Assembly: GCA_001029295.1 (NCBI GenBank) | Contig: LDXJ01000059.1 | Location: 124,001-188,000, forward strand | DNA from: Peptococcaceae bacterium CEB3 | GTDB taxonomy: Bacteria; Bacillota; Desulfitobacteriia; Desulfitobacteriales; Desulfitobacteriaceae | Direction: 5' to 3' | DNA: 64,000 nucleotides | Part shown: piece after piece, positions 9,069 to 17,948 of the stretch | Position numbering within the stretch: the stretch's first letter is position 1 | How the letters are laid out: every line of letters starts with the position of its first letter | Made by a program: the position numbers and the translations under genes | Notes under the pieces: model-generated | Told to the model about the DNA's origin: nothing | The model's input: only the letters and a program-made list of their open reading frames with translations | Databases searched by the model: none

Positions 9069-10325
9069 ATGAAAACGAAAGCTGTCCGTTTATACGGTGC
9101 CAACGATTTACGAATGGAAGAGTTTGACCTGCCGGAAATCAAGGAGGACGAGATCCTGGTTGAGATCATTTCTGACTCTGTCTGTATGTCAACTTACAAA
9201 GCGGCCATTCTGGGCAAGCAGCATAAACGCGTGCCCCAGGATGTTGATCATAACCCCATCATTGTCGGGCATGAATTTTCCGGCAACATTGTTAAAGTCG
9301 GGGCAAAATTGCAGGAGGAATTTCAGGCGGGCAATAAGTTTGCCCTCCAGCCGGCACTGAATTATAAGGGAACGATGTGGTCTCCGGGGTACTCCTACAA
9401 ATATTTCGGCGGAGATGCCACGTACAATATCATTCCGAAAGAAGTCATGGAGATAAACTGCCTCTTGGATTATAGGGGGGATACCTATTACGAAGCTTCG
9501 TTAGCGGAGCCGATGTCCTGCATCATTGGGGCCTTTCATGCCAGCTACCACACGAGCATGGGCAGCTATGAGCATCGTATGGGCATCGCTGAAGGAGGAA
9601 AAATGGCTTTGCTCGCTGCTGCCGGTCCGATGGGGCTGGGCGCGGTTGATTACGCTCTGCACTGTGAACGCCGGCCGGAGCTCCTGGTCGTGACGGATAT
9701 CGACGAGGAGCGGATTGAACGGGCTAAACAGATTTTTGACGAGGATGAAGCACGCAAATGCGGCGTGAAATTGTTATTCGTCAACACCCAGGGTCTGCCG
9801 GATGTGGCCGGCTATCTGAGAGAGCTGACCGGTGGCAACGGTTATGATGACGTCTTTGCCTTTACTCCGGTCAAGGCGGTAGTTGAACTTGCAGACAAGA
9901 TCCTGGGGCGAGACGGCTGCCTCAATTTCTTCGCTGGGCCGACAGATAAACAGTTTTCAGCGGAACTCAATTTCTATAATGTGCACTATTCCTCGGCACA
10001 CGTGATGGGGACTACCGGGGGCAACACGGATGACATGATTGAATCTTTGACCATGACGAAGAATGGGCTTATCAACCCGGCGGTGATGGTGACGCATATC
10101 GGTGGTCTGGATGCTGTGGCGGAGACTGTTCTGAACCTGCCGCGCATTCCCGGGGGAAAGAAACTGATTTACACCCACATCAATATGGAACTCACGCCGT
10201 TGAGTGACCTAGCACGGAAAGGCGAGAAGGATCCCAGCTTGGCCAAATTGGCAGAAATCGTCCGGCAAAACAAAGGGTTATGGTGCGGCGAAGCGGAGAG
10301 ATACCTCTTGAAGAACTGGAAATAG
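9069..10325 (+). CDS. Zinc-type alcohol dehydrogenase, L-sorbose-1-phosphate reductase (SorE)-like
   Basis: 418-residue medium-chain dehydrogenase. Candidate catalytic zinc ligands are C39 and GHE at 67-69. A Rossmann region starts at ALLAAAGPMGLGA. The four-cysteine structural zinc loop of typical alcohol dehydrogenases is missing. Overall sequence and length resemble SorE-type sugar-phosphate dehydrogenases, which act on the hydroxyl next to the phosphorylated carbon. ATG 9069 has TTGGAGG upstream. It lies between fruK and ptsH where mtlD (a different protein family) would be expected, so the natural inference is that it oxidises the hexitol phosphate made by MtlAF. Exact substrate and regiochemistry are inferred. 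Confidence 0.75.
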   Translation: MKTKAVRLYGANDLRMEEFDLPEIKEDEILVEIISDSVCMSTYKAAILGKQHKRVPQDVDHNPIIVGHEFSGNIVKVGAKLQEEFQAGNKFALQPALNYKGTMWSPGYSYKYFGGDATYNIIPKEVMEINCLLDYRGDTYYEASLAEPMSCIIGAFHASYHTSMGSYEHRMGIAEGGKMALLAAAGPMGLGAVDYALHCERRPELLVVTDIDEERIERAKQIFDEDEARKCGVKLLFVNTQGLPDVAGYLRELTGGNGYDDVFAFTPVKAVVELADKILGRDGCLNFFAGPTDKQFSAELNFYNVHYSSAHVMGTTGGNTDDMIESLTMTKNGLINPAVMVTHIGGLDAVAETVLNLPRIPGGKKLIYTHINMELTPLSDLARKGEKDPSLAKLAEIVRQNKGLWCGEAERYLLKNWK

Positions 10326-10335
10326 GAGAGAGACT

Positions 10336-10611
10336 ATGCGTACAGAGACAGTGGAGATACTGAATAAAGCGGGCCTGCATGCCAGGCCTGCCTCCCTTTT
10401 TGTCCGAGCGGCATCCTCTTTCAAATCGGAGGTCAGTCTGGAGAAAGGCGGAAAGAAGGTCACCGCCAAATCGATTCTTGGAGTTCTGTCGTTAGGCATT
10501 AGGCTGGGCGATGAGGTTGTTTTAAGGTGTCAAGGCCCGGACGAAGAGGAGGCACTTACTCAGTTGACTGAACTGGTTTACTCGAAGTTTGGGGAAAAAG
10601 ACGAAGGTTAA
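10336..10611 (+). CDS. ptsH: HPr phosphocarrier protein
   Basis: 91-residue HPr. The PEP-dependent site is H15 in AGLHARPA and the regulatory serine is S46 in AKSILGVLSLG. Both are intact, so it can act in phosphotransfer and in HPr kinase/CcpA signalling, unlike Crh which lacks His15. ATG 10336 has AGGAGAG upstream and follows the dehydrogenase by 10 bases. A dedicated HPr as the last gene of a PTS operon suggests the operon brings its own phosphocarrier; whether it is the only HPr of the cell cannot be seen here. No EI gene is in the window. Confidence 0.93.
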   Translation: MRTETVEILNKAGLHARPASLFVRAASSFKSEVSLEKGGKKVTAKSILGVLSLGIRLGDEVVLRCQGPDEEEALTQLTELVYSKFGEKDEG

Positions 10612-10687
10612 CGACGCTTGCCCCGAACAGCCTTTGCTTAGCTGCGAGGCAAAACTTGGTCAGCCTATAAAGAATGAGCGAGAAGAG

Positions 10688-10717
10688 AAAGGGATCGGTT
10701 TCGATCGGTCCCTTTTC
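10688..10717 (+). terminator. Terminator of the PTS operon
   Basis: AAAGGGATCG and CGATCGGTCCCTTTT form a hairpin with a short loop and an interior bulge, ending in TTTTCCCC. It lies 77 bases after ptsH and before the gene debris. Confidence 0.6.
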
Positions 10718-10741
10718 CCCTAACTCGGTTTTCTCTCTTAA

Positions 10742-10855
10742 GGTTCACTAAAAAAGTTCGCACTCGAAATGGCTCCCTACGGTATCCTGGTTAATGCCAT
10801 CGCTCCCGGTGGGATTATTACCGCAGGGCCATCTAACCTTTACTTTTTGCCCTAG
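10742..10855 (+). pseudogene. Short-chain dehydrogenase (SDR) fragment
   Basis: In this frame the DNA reads ALEMAPYGILVNAIAPGG, the well-known stretch after the catalytic Tyr/Lys of SDR oxidoreductases. It starts right after a stop codon and homology ends abruptly near 10831, where a different protein sequence begins in another frame. There is no start, cofactor-binding or catalytic region, so it is a remnant of roughly 30 recognisable codons. Confidence 0.7.
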
Positions 10856-11456
10856 CTGCGGAGAAATTATCTACAAAAGAGACTTTTACGGTCCTATGGG
10901 CGCTAAACTACTCCTGCCGAAGTCCGACTCCGCAGGGAAAGTCTGCCCGCATTGTGGACAGGGAATCCCAGTTAAAGCCCCACCGGCGGAGACAAAGTAC
11001 CAGGAAGGAGATTTTGAAGGAGGCTACCCCTTTACCAGGGCGCTGGAAATGATCGAAGCCATCTTAATCGCCATGGGTGTCACGAATATTAAGAAAGTGG
11101 TGCAGGTCTGGAAAATTGTCTTGAGTCAAAAGGGACTGCCAAAATTGCATCGGGATATTCAAAATATCAGTTCGTATCTTGAGACCATCCGCTATTTTGG
11201 CCAGCTGATCGGGACGGAAGAGCAAGCCGCCAGGCTGGTTTCCTATATGGAGGACAAGGTTTCCTTGATTCAGCAATCCCTACCCCCTGCGGAAAAAAAA
11301 CCACAAGTATATTATATCGTGGGGAAACTTCTTTTTTGCCTGATGGGAGAACGCTTTGAAAATCAGTTAGTTGAAGCGGGACTTTGGCAGCCCCCGTTGG
11401 ATCCTGGGTCTAACGTATATGGCCAACAGACTACATCCGGGGGTATACCATTTTGA
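10832..11456 (+). pseudogene. Remnant of a zinc-ribbon/BtuF-like binding protein gene
   Basis: The frame (open from 10794) encodes two CxxC pairs (FCPSCGE and VCPHCGQ), then a region resembling the helical backbone and C-terminal lobe of BtuF/FecB-type cobalamin or siderophore binding proteins (YFGQLIGTEEQAARL). It has no signal peptide, no ribosome site, and its first codons come from the adjacent SDR remnant. It stops at 11456; weak coding character continues in another frame to about 11510. I read it as a truncated, frameshifted remnant joined to the SDR fragment by a deletion. A functional 220-residue protein is less likely. Confidence 0.5.
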
Positions 11457-11642
11457 TGTCCAGGCCTGCGTGGGGAAACTGCCCCAACTCGTTATTTGTG
11501 ACGTATAATTGCGCTCAAGCCTTTTACCGTCCGAAGGAGGTGGACGAAGAAGAGCACATTAAAGTCCACTGTGCACCCTAGAGCCATATTACCGGCAAGA
11601 AAATTTTGTAAAACGATGTCAGCCTTGCATGAACTTGTCAAA

Positions 11643-13640
11643 CTAAAGAAGTTTGAACTGATGCATTTTTCGATAAAGTGCGCTGCGGGAAATGCCCAAA
11701 GTGCGAGCAACGGCACTGACATTGCCTGCTTCCTTGGATAAAAGAGTCACTATTTCCAGCCTTTCATGTTCGGCGAAGCGTTGTCGAAATTGCTGCCGCA
11801 ACATTTTCATTTTCAGCGGCTGTTTGGGGTCCGAATAACTTTTCCGTTCAGCGGACGTAGCAGCTGTGCGAACTTCTTCCGGTAAGAGTTCTGCGGACAG
11901 AACACCATCAGGTGTTGAATAGATCATGCGTTCTACAACATTTTGGAGTTCGCGAATGTTCCCTGGCCATTCATATGTGCACATGTGTTCTAAAGTATTC
12001 GGATCAATGCTTTTCAGAGTAATACCAGATTTGCGGCAAACAGTGGTCTGAAATGTGCTGAAGAGCAAAGGGATATCGTCTTTTCTCTCCCGTAGGGGAG
12101 GCAGTTGCAAAAAGATAACATTGAGACGGTAGTATAGGTCCTGTCGAAAGGTGCCTTTTTTTACTTCTGCCTTGAGGTCCTTATTCGTTGCACAAAGGAT
12201 ACGCACATCGGTATCAATGACCTTGCCGGAACCGAGGCGCGTAAGCTTCTGATCTTGTAAAACCCGAAGAAGAGCGATCTGTTGTTCCAAAGGCATTTCT
12301 CCAATCTCGTCTAGAAAAAGAGTGCCGGCTGAAGCTAATTCGAATTTTCCGGGTCGTCCGCCGCGGCCAGCACCGGTAAAGGCACCCTCTTCATACCCGA
12401 AAAGTTCGCTAGCCAGAAGTTCGTGCGGGATAGCTCCGCAGTTTACAGCAACAAACGGCCCGTTGTGGCGTGAACTGTGATTGTGAATGGCTTGGGCAAA
12501 GACTTCTTTGCCAGTGCCACTTTCCCCTTGCAAAAGAACATTCGCGTCGTTTTTGGCTGCGAGCATAGCTAGTTTTATGGCTGCCTGCAGGTGTTCATTT
12601 TGGCCGATGATGTCGCTGAAATGAAAGGTGGCTCGGGCACGGGTAAAGCGGTTAGCCGGATTTTTAATCTCGACAATTGGCTTGAGAAAAAGTATGTTTC
12701 CCAATATATTCTCCTGTTCATCTTTAAGGGGTTTGGCTGAGAGAAGACAATAGGCGGGATCATGCTTTCCATAGAAAGCAGTTTCCACTGAGGCTAAAGG
12801 GCTGCCTTTATCTAATGCTTCTAGGGAGTGTGGTTTGAGTTCCAGGAATCTGGTGATTCTTTGACCGCAAATTTGAGCCGCAGAACTGCCAAGGATCCTT
12901 TCCGCGGCAGGATTGACTTCTTGAATTTCCGCTTGCTGATTCATGAGGAGGGCGCCGTCAGGGACGGAGAGGAAAATACTATGGAGATGATTATCTAGAA
13001 CCGTTAATGTATGGTTCTTCTCTTCAATGCGTAAATATCCTTGCATCGTTTCGACTGCGGCCACTACCATACCTAAGGTATGAAGGTGAGCACGGGAGCA
13101 AGGACCGGACAATTGTAAGGCCCCTATGGTGTAGCCGGTCAAATCGTGGATCGGAGCGGCCGCGCATGTCCAACTCCGAAGTTTTTGGCAATAATGCTCG
13201 GCTCCGGAAATCTGTACGGGGTGGTTTAAAGCCAAAGCTGTGCCTAAGCCGTTGGTGCCCACTTCTCTTTCCTGCCAGTTTCCACCTAAATAGAGATTTA
13301 AGCGAACAGCCCGGGTCAGAGTGGACTTATCTCCGGCGACGTCGATGACATATCCTTCGTCGTCGGCCAGAAGGACAATAAAACCCGACTCGGTGACAAG
13401 CTGATGAAATTTATCGATAAAGGGCTTGGCGGTTGATATTAAGTGATCTTTACGCAGGCGCAGTTCTGCCAGTTGTTGAGAGTTTAGGACGGCATGGCTT
13501 ACCCCGTCTTCAGGGTTAACTCCGGTCCGCTGCGAACGGTGCCAGGACGCGGCAATTTCCGGTCGTACTTTCGGGGAAATAATATTCCCTGTCTCAACAA
13601 ATTTCTGCCGGACTATTTCGAGATTTCCGGTGGCATTCAT
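11643..13640 (-). CDS. Sigma-54-dependent activator, AcoR type (GAF-PAS-AAA-HTH)
   Basis: 665-residue enhancer-binding activator. The N-terminal half is a GAF-like sensor (about 60-200) and a PAS-like segment (about 225-330). The AAA+ domain has Walker A GESGTGKE, the sigma-54 contact loop GAFTGA, and Walker B-like [10 protein letters not shown]. The C-terminus is a Fis-type HTH ([16 protein letters not shown]). This architecture matches AcoR, which senses acetoin or alcohol-type signals. It is divergent from the aldehyde/alcohol dehydrogenase operon, which has a -24/-12 promoter, so it very likely activates that operon. The effector is unknown. Confidence 0.9.
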   Translation of the reverse strand: MNATGNLEIVRQKFVETGNIISPKVRPEIAASWHRSQRTGVNPEDGVSHAVLNSQQLAELRLRKDHLISTAKPFIDKFHQLVTESGFIVLLADDEGYVIDVAGDKSTLTRAVRLNLYLGGNWQEREVGTNGLGTALALNHPVQISGAEHYCQKLRSWTCAAAPIHDLTGYTIGALQLSGPCSRAHLHTLGMVVAAVETMQGYLRIEEKNHTLTVLDNHLHSIFLSVPDGALLMNQQAEIQEVNPAAERILGSSAAQICGQRITRFLELKPHSLEALDKGSPLASVETAFYGKHDPAYCLLSAKPLKDEQENILGNILFLKPIVEIKNPANRFTRARATFHFSDIIGQNEHLQAAIKLAMLAAKNDANVLLQGESGTGKEVFAQAIHNHSSRHNGPFVAVNCGAIPHELLASELFGYEEGAFTGAGRGGRPGKFELASAGTLFLDEIGEMPLEQQIALLRVLQDQKLTRLGSGKVIDTDVRILCATNKDLKAEVKKGTFRQDLYYRLNVIFLQLPPLRERKDDIPLLFSTFQTTVCRKSGITLKSIDPNTLEHMCTYEWPGNIRELQNVVERMIYSTPDGVLSAELLPEEVRTAATSAERKSYSDPKQPLKMKMLRQQFRQRFAEHERLEIVTLLSKEAGNVSAVARTLGISRSALYRKMHQFKLL

Positions 13641-13725
13641 CTTCTCACCCTCTTTTCTTCGAAACCTCTTATAGAGATTAAAAATGCTCTGACTCTGGCT
13701 TGCTGGTCATACTATTCTGTTAACT

Positions 13726-13754
13726 ATTATAGTGGACCTGATAAAAACCTTCAA
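13726..13754 (-). promoter_or_regulatory. Sigma-A promoter of the AcoR-type gene
   Basis: On the minus strand TTGAAG (13754-13749) and TATAAT (13731-13726) are 17 bases apart, about 85 bases before the activator's start codon. Confidence 0.55.
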
Positions 13755-14021
13755 GCTTAAAGTGTTAGCGGAAGATGACAATCCTCCGTGAAGCCAACGA
13801 AAGGCCAAGAGAAACAACGATCCCAGGCAAGTCCTACTTTGGGCTGTACATTCTATGTTACGGACGAAGAACACAAAGAGGACAGATGCGGGACACTCTG
13901 CAACAGCCTTCGTTAAAAACAGATTGAAAGTGTAAAGCAGTAAGCGTCAAGAATGTGGGTGCAAAGGGGGCTTCCCTATAGGGTAGCAAAAGGACAGCGA
14001 AGAATGCGTTAGCATCTGCGG

Positions 14022-14038
14022 TGGCATGAAATTTGCAT
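14022..14038 (+). promoter_or_regulatory. Sigma-54 (-24/-12) promoter
   Basis: TGGCAT-N5-TTGCAT, a close match to TGGCAC-N5-TTGCW with the GG and GC at the required spacing. It is 65 bases upstream of the aldehyde dehydrogenase start and faces the divergent AcoR-type activator. The 462-base gap 13641-14102 presumably also holds the activator's upstream sites; I could not define them with confidence. Confidence 0.8.
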
Positions 14039-14102
14039 CGTAAGCTTACTGACAATTCACCGAGTGATGAATTGATTAACAATTAAGGAGATGCTAACCG
14101 AC

Positions 14103-15578
14103 ATGCAAAAACCGATGGACGCTAGCTACAAGCTCTATATCGGGGGCCAATGGGTAGAGGGAGTGGAAGGGAAAACCTATAAAAGCTACTGTCCGGCAAA
14201 CGGCGAGTTTCTGGCAACCTGCGTCGATGCCGGCAAAGAAGACGTAGACCGCGCAGTAAAAGCCGCTTGGCAAGCCTTTCCGTCTTGGAAAGAAAAGAGC
14301 CCGCAGGACCGAGCCGCAGTTCTCCTAAGGGTTGCCGATTTGATTGACGCGAATGCGGAGAAATTGGCTATGGTTGAAACTTTGGATAACGGCAAGCCGA
14401 TTCGGGAAACCACCGGGATTGACGTTCCTCTAAGTTCTGATCATTTCCGCTATTTCGCATCAGCTGTTCGGACGGAAGAAGGCCGGGCCGTGATGATCGA
14501 CAAAGATACCTTGAGTCTTATTCTACGCGAACCACTTGGCGTCGTTGGGCAGATCATCCCTTGGAACTTCCCGTTGCTGATGGCGGCTTGGAAGATAGCT
14601 CCCGCTCTGGCGGCCGGGAATTGCGTCGTGATCAAGCCATCTTCAGCAACGCCTCTGAGCATTTTGGAATTAGCAAAAATCCTTGACCAAGTCTTGCCAC
14701 CTGGTGTCGTCAATGTGGTCACTGGTAGAGGATCTACGACAGGGAATCACATGTTGTCCCATCCGGATTTCAATAAGCTTGCCTTTACCGGTTCAACCGA
14801 AGTTGGATATACGATTGCAGATGCCGCGGCGAAGAAATTGATTCCGGCGACATTGGAACTTGGCGGAAAATCGGCAAACATTTATTTCGAAGACTGCCCA
14901 TGGGAGAAAGCGTTGGAAGGTGTACAGATGGGTATTTTGTTGAACCAAGGACAAGTTTGCTGTGCCGGTTCACGTGTTTTTGTGCAGGAAGCGATCTATG
15001 ATAAGTTCCTAGCGGCGGCGGTAGACGCTTTCGGTAAAGTCAAGGTGGGTCTCCCGTGGGAAAAAGATACGCTAATGGGGTCACAAATTAACCAAATGCA
15101 GTTGGAAAAAATCCTTGCCTACGTGGAAGTCGGAAAAAAGGAAGGGGCGAATGTTGCCTGTGGCGGTAACCGTCTGACTAACAACGGTCTTGACAAAGGG
15201 TTTTTTATGCAACCGACCATTCTTGCCGAGGTTGACAACAAAATGCGGGTGGCTCAGGAAGAAATCTTCGGACCGGTGGTTTGTTTCATTAAGTTTAAAG
15301 ATGAGGAAGACGTAATCAAGATGGCCAATGACAGTGAATACGGCTTAGGAGGAGCGGTTTGGACGAGGGATATTAACCGTGCCTTCCGGGTAGCTAGGGC
15401 TGTCGAAACCGGGCGGATGTGGGTCAACAATTACAACAATCTACCAGCGCACGCACCGTTCGGTGGTTACAAAAAATCCGGAATCGGACGGGAAACGCAT
15501 CTCATGATGCTTGAGCATTATAGCCAGAAGAAGAATATTTTCATCAGTCTTACAGAAGAGAAAGCAGGACTCTACTAA
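14103..15578 (+). CDS. NAD(P)-dependent aldehyde dehydrogenase
   Basis: 491-residue ALDH-superfamily enzyme that oxidises an aldehyde to the acid. Conserved residues are N157 (PWNFP), E252 (LELGGKS) and the nucleophile C286 in NQGQVCCAGSR; the cofactor loop FTGSTEVG is also present. ATG 14103 is chosen because AAGGAG at 14085-14090 abuts the alternative ATG at 14091. First gene after the sigma-54 promoter, followed by the DUF1858-like gene and the iron alcohol dehydrogenase. The pair could interconvert an alcohol, its aldehyde and its acid. Confidence 0.93.
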   Translation: MQKPMDASYKLYIGGQWVEGVEGKTYKSYCPANGEFLATCVDAGKEDVDRAVKAAWQAFPSWKEKSPQDRAAVLLRVADLIDANAEKLAMVETLDNGKPIRETTGIDVPLSSDHFRYFASAVRTEEGRAVMIDKDTLSLILREPLGVVGQIIPWNFPLLMAAWKIAPALAAGNCVVIKPSSATPLSILELAKILDQVLPPGVVNVVTGRGSTTGNHMLSHPDFNKLAFTGSTEVGYTIADAAAKKLIPATLELGGKSANIYFEDCPWEKALEGVQMGILLNQGQVCCAGSRVFVQEAIYDKFLAAAVDAFGKVKVGLPWEKDTLMGSQINQMQLEKILAYVEVGKKEGANVACGGNRLTNNGLDKGFFMQPTILAEVDNKMRVAQEEIFGPVVCFIKFKDEEDVIKMANDSEYGLGGAVWTRDINRAFRVARAVETGRMWVNNYNNLPAHAPFGGYKKSGIGRETHLMMLEHYSQKKNIFISLTEEKAGLY

Positions 15579-15634
15579 AGCGAGTCTGGCTAGGGAAAAA
15601 AGAGCAGAGTTGGTTGTTCAACGGAGGAGATGGA

Positions 15635-15838
15635 ATGATCAATCGAGATTCTCCGGTGGAAGAAATCATGGAGATACCGGGGGTGATGATGTTCTTTATT
15701 GAGAACGGTATTTCGCCGTTCTCCTGCGCTGGATCATTTCCGGGAAGTTTAGGTAAACTTTTGGAGTTAAAAAGGGTGTCGCCGGAAAAACAAGAGGCTT
15801 TTATTAAAGCGTTAAATGAATTTGCTGAGAAAGATTAA
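15635..15838 (+). CDS. DUF1858-like small protein
   Basis: 67-residue protein resembling the DUF1858 (ScdA_N-like) helical domain: an SPVEEIMEIPG start and an ENGISPFSCAGS turn. Typical members have a Cys-x-x-Cys type turn; here only one cysteine remains. ATG 15635 has GGAGGA upstream. It sits between the aldehyde and alcohol dehydrogenase genes and is probably co-transcribed. The function of the family is unclear; a redox or Fe-S related role is often suggested. Confidence 0.6.
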   Translation: MINRDSPVEEIMEIPGVMMFFIENGISPFSCAGSFPGSLGKLLELKRVSPEKQEAFIKALNEFAEKD

Positions 15839-15929
15839 GATATCCAGGCAATTAAAAGAAGATTGGTTAATTGGCACGCCTCTATTTAGTCCTACTATTC
15901 CGATTATAGAAAAAAGGAGTGAATTGTCA

Positions 15930-17093
15930 ATGGCTTTAGGTGAACAGGTTTTCGGTTATTTTATGCCCACTGTAAACCTCATGGGTATTGGATCGGCGAA
16001 GGAAACCCGAGCCCAAGTCAAAATCCTAGGTGGTTCCAAAATCCTCCTGGTCACAGATAAAGGTCTTGTTATGGCTGGAATTGCTGATCAAATCAAAAAA
16101 CAAGTGGAATCAGCTGGAATAGCAGTATTTCTGTACGACAAAGTGCAACCAAACCCGACGGATAAGAATGTGGAAGACGGCCTCAAGATGTTCAAAGACA
16201 ATGCCTGCAACATGATCATTTCTCTCGGTGGGGGGAGTTCCCATGACTGCGCTAAAGGAATAGGCATTTTGGCTTCCAATGGCGGCAATATTCGCGATTT
16301 CGAAGGGGTCGATAAATCTCAGAAAGCGATGCCCCCTTTCATTGCCATTAATACTACAGCCGGTACTGGCAGTGAAATGACCCGTTTCTGTATCATTACT
16401 GACACAAAACGGCATGTGAAAATGGCTATTGTGGACTGGCGAGTCACCCCTAATGTAGCTATCAATGATCCTTTACTCATGGTGGGAATGCCTCCGGCAT
16501 TGACGGCGGCTACGGGCATGGATGCCTTAACTCATGCAGTAGAAGCATATGTCTCGACAATAGCTACCCCAGTCACCGACTCTGCTGCCTTGATGGCGAT
16601 AAAGCTCATCTCCGAAAACTTAAGAAATGCGGTGGCCAACGGACAAAACGTTGAAGCACGGGACAAAATGGCTTATGCTGAGTTTCTGGCCGGTATGGCT
16701 TTTAATAATGCGAGCCTGGGATATGTCCATGCTATGGCACACCAGCTGGGCGGTTTTTATGATCTTCCTCATGGGGTTTGTAATGCGATTCTGCTTCCTC
16801 ACGTAGGAAATTATAATATCCTGGCCAATCCTCAACGTTTTGCCGATATAGCCGAGACTATGGGGAAAAACACCAAAGGGCTGTCAGTTCGCGACGCGGC
16901 AGACGTGGCAATTGAGTCCATCCGGTGTCTGTCTCAAGATGTCGGCATTCCATCGGGTCTTAAAGAACTTGGCGTTAAAGAGGAGGATTTTGCGACCATG
17001 GCACAAAACGCCATGAAAGACGCATGTTCCTTTACAAACCCACGTATCTTGACTTTGAAAGAAGTCATTGAACTCTATAAGCGAGCTCTATAG
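15930..17093 (+). CDS. Iron-containing (type III) alcohol dehydrogenase
   Basis: 387-residue enzyme of the Fe-ADH family. The nucleotide motif GGGSSHDCAKG, the signature MDALTHAVEAYVS and the metal-binding stretch MAHQLGGFYDLPHG with two histidines are all present, so the metal site is complete. ATG 15930 has AAAGGAG upstream; the long N-terminal extension starting at 15816 is rejected because it overlaps the previous gene and has no ribosome site. Last gene of the sigma-54 operon. It probably interconverts a primary alcohol or diol with its aldehyde. Induction by the alcohol through the AcoR-type activator would be typical. Confidence 0.92.
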   Translation: MALGEQVFGYFMPTVNLMGIGSAKETRAQVKILGGSKILLVTDKGLVMAGIADQIKKQVESAGIAVFLYDKVQPNPTDKNVEDGLKMFKDNACNMIISLGGGSSHDCAKGIGILASNGGNIRDFEGVDKSQKAMPPFIAINTTAGTGSEMTRFCIITDTKRHVKMAIVDWRVTPNVAINDPLLMVGMPPALTAATGMDALTHAVEAYVSTIATPVTDSAALMAIKLISENLRNAVANGQNVEARDKMAYAEFLAGMAFNNASLGYVHAMAHQLGGFYDLPHGVCNAILLPHVGNYNILANPQRFADIAETMGKNTKGLSVRDAADVAIESIRCLSQDVGIPSGLKELGVKEEDFATMAQNAMKDACSFTNPRILTLKEVIELYKRAL

Positions 17094-17231
17094 CGGGCAA
17101 TTAGCGGTTCTAACTTATTGAGAAAGGTGGAACCTTAAAAAACGAATTGGCAGTAATAAGGCAGCAACACGCGGATGATATTGAGAAACACAGGAGTACG
17201 TAGTCGTTCCTGACAAGAGTAAAGAGAAGCT

Positions 17232-17259
17232 AAAACCCCGTTCTCGACAGCGGGGTTTT
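17232..17259 (+). terminator. Terminator of the alcohol dehydrogenase operon
   Basis: A perfect 9-bp stem AAAACCCCG / CGGGGTTTT with a 10-base loop. The symmetric A/T ends could also stop transcription arriving on the minus strand. Confidence 0.8.
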
Positions 17260-17276
17260 CTTCATGCAACGTTTGT

Positions 17277-17504
17277 TCAGTTACACTTGGTGACCGCCCA
17301 ACCCCTATTCGACTTTTGCCATTCTTCCGTCCAGAACCATTGCTCATCGGCTGGGATAAGCTTTTTCGGTTGCAGCACGATCTTGCCGTCTTCCACAGAA
17401 ACATCCAGTATATCCCCTTCATCTAGGTTGAGTTCTTTGCGAACTTCTTGTCCCAACGTAATGACATGACGTTTCTTGATCTGGATGGGATTGACATACT
17501 GGCG
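17277..17504 (-). pseudogene. SpoVT/AbrB-type antitoxin remnant
   Basis: On the minus strand the frame reads QIKKRHVITLGQEVRKEL then LNLDEGDILDVSVEDGKIVL, the swapped-hairpin AbrB DNA-binding domain seen in many antitoxins, followed by a short acidic tail (WFWTEEWQKS). No ATG, GTG or TTG lies in frame before the domain; an ATG exists upstream but in a different frame, which suggests a frameshift near 17500. No toxin gene is beside it. Confidence 0.6.
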
Positions 17505-17626
17505 GCCTCAAGCATGTGCGCCTCAGAATGAAGGTTCGTTTGCTTTTTTGCTCGACAAAAGTGTCAGGAGGTGCGTCAGTCAGGATGGCACAAGTCTATG
17601 TGTTCGGAGGATATGGGGGACCTGAA

Positions 17627-17682
17627 ATGAAAAGATAACGGTTTTTGACGCGGCGAAGTATTTTCTGAGTCGTATCCACTAG
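17627..17682 (+). pseudogene. Possible Panacea/SocA-antitoxin N-terminal fragment
   Basis: The frame reads KITVFDAAKYFLSRI and then stops. This resembles the first helix of DUF4065/Panacea antitoxins (VxxVAKYFL). It is only about 17 codons and has no start codon, so the match is suggestive only. Confidence 0.25.
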
Positions 17683-17728
17683 GGTGCTGGCAGCGGCGAA
17701 GTGCAATGCCGCGGTTTAGGCATGAAAG

Positions 17729-17948
17729 CCCCTATACCGCGAAACCGAGGACTACATCTTCGTCCACGCCGGGCTTGATCCGGACCATCCCCGGCCTAAG
17801 ACAAGCGACCGCGACACACTCCTTTGGATCCCCGTGGAGTGGCTTCGCTGCCAATACGTCGGCAAGCCGGTGGTCTTTGGCCACACACCGGCGAGGACAG
17901 TGAACGCACGTGGCAGCAATTACTTTTTCACAATGACCTTTCCTCGTC
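17729..17948 (+). pseudogene. Calcineurin-like phosphoesterase / protein phosphatase fragment
   Basis: The frame carries YIFVHAGLDPDHP, then LLWIPVEWL and VVFGHTPA, the C-terminal half of bacterial PPP-type phosphatases (HAG and GHTP histidine motifs). The N-terminal metal motifs GDxHG and GDxxDRG are absent, and the frame runs on without homology to a stop at 18070. It is a remnant of a deleted gene. Confidence 0.65.

Noticed and set aside
10336-10611. HPr as Crh
   Set aside because: His15 is present, which Crh lacks.
15816-15929. N-terminal extension of the iron alcohol dehydrogenase
   Set aside because: It overlaps the DUF1858-like gene and has no ribosome site; the family start matches ATG 15930.
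17135-17422. 95-codon minus-strand frame near the terminator
   Set aside because: It runs through the terminator stem and overlaps the AbrB remnant, which is in another frame and has real homology.
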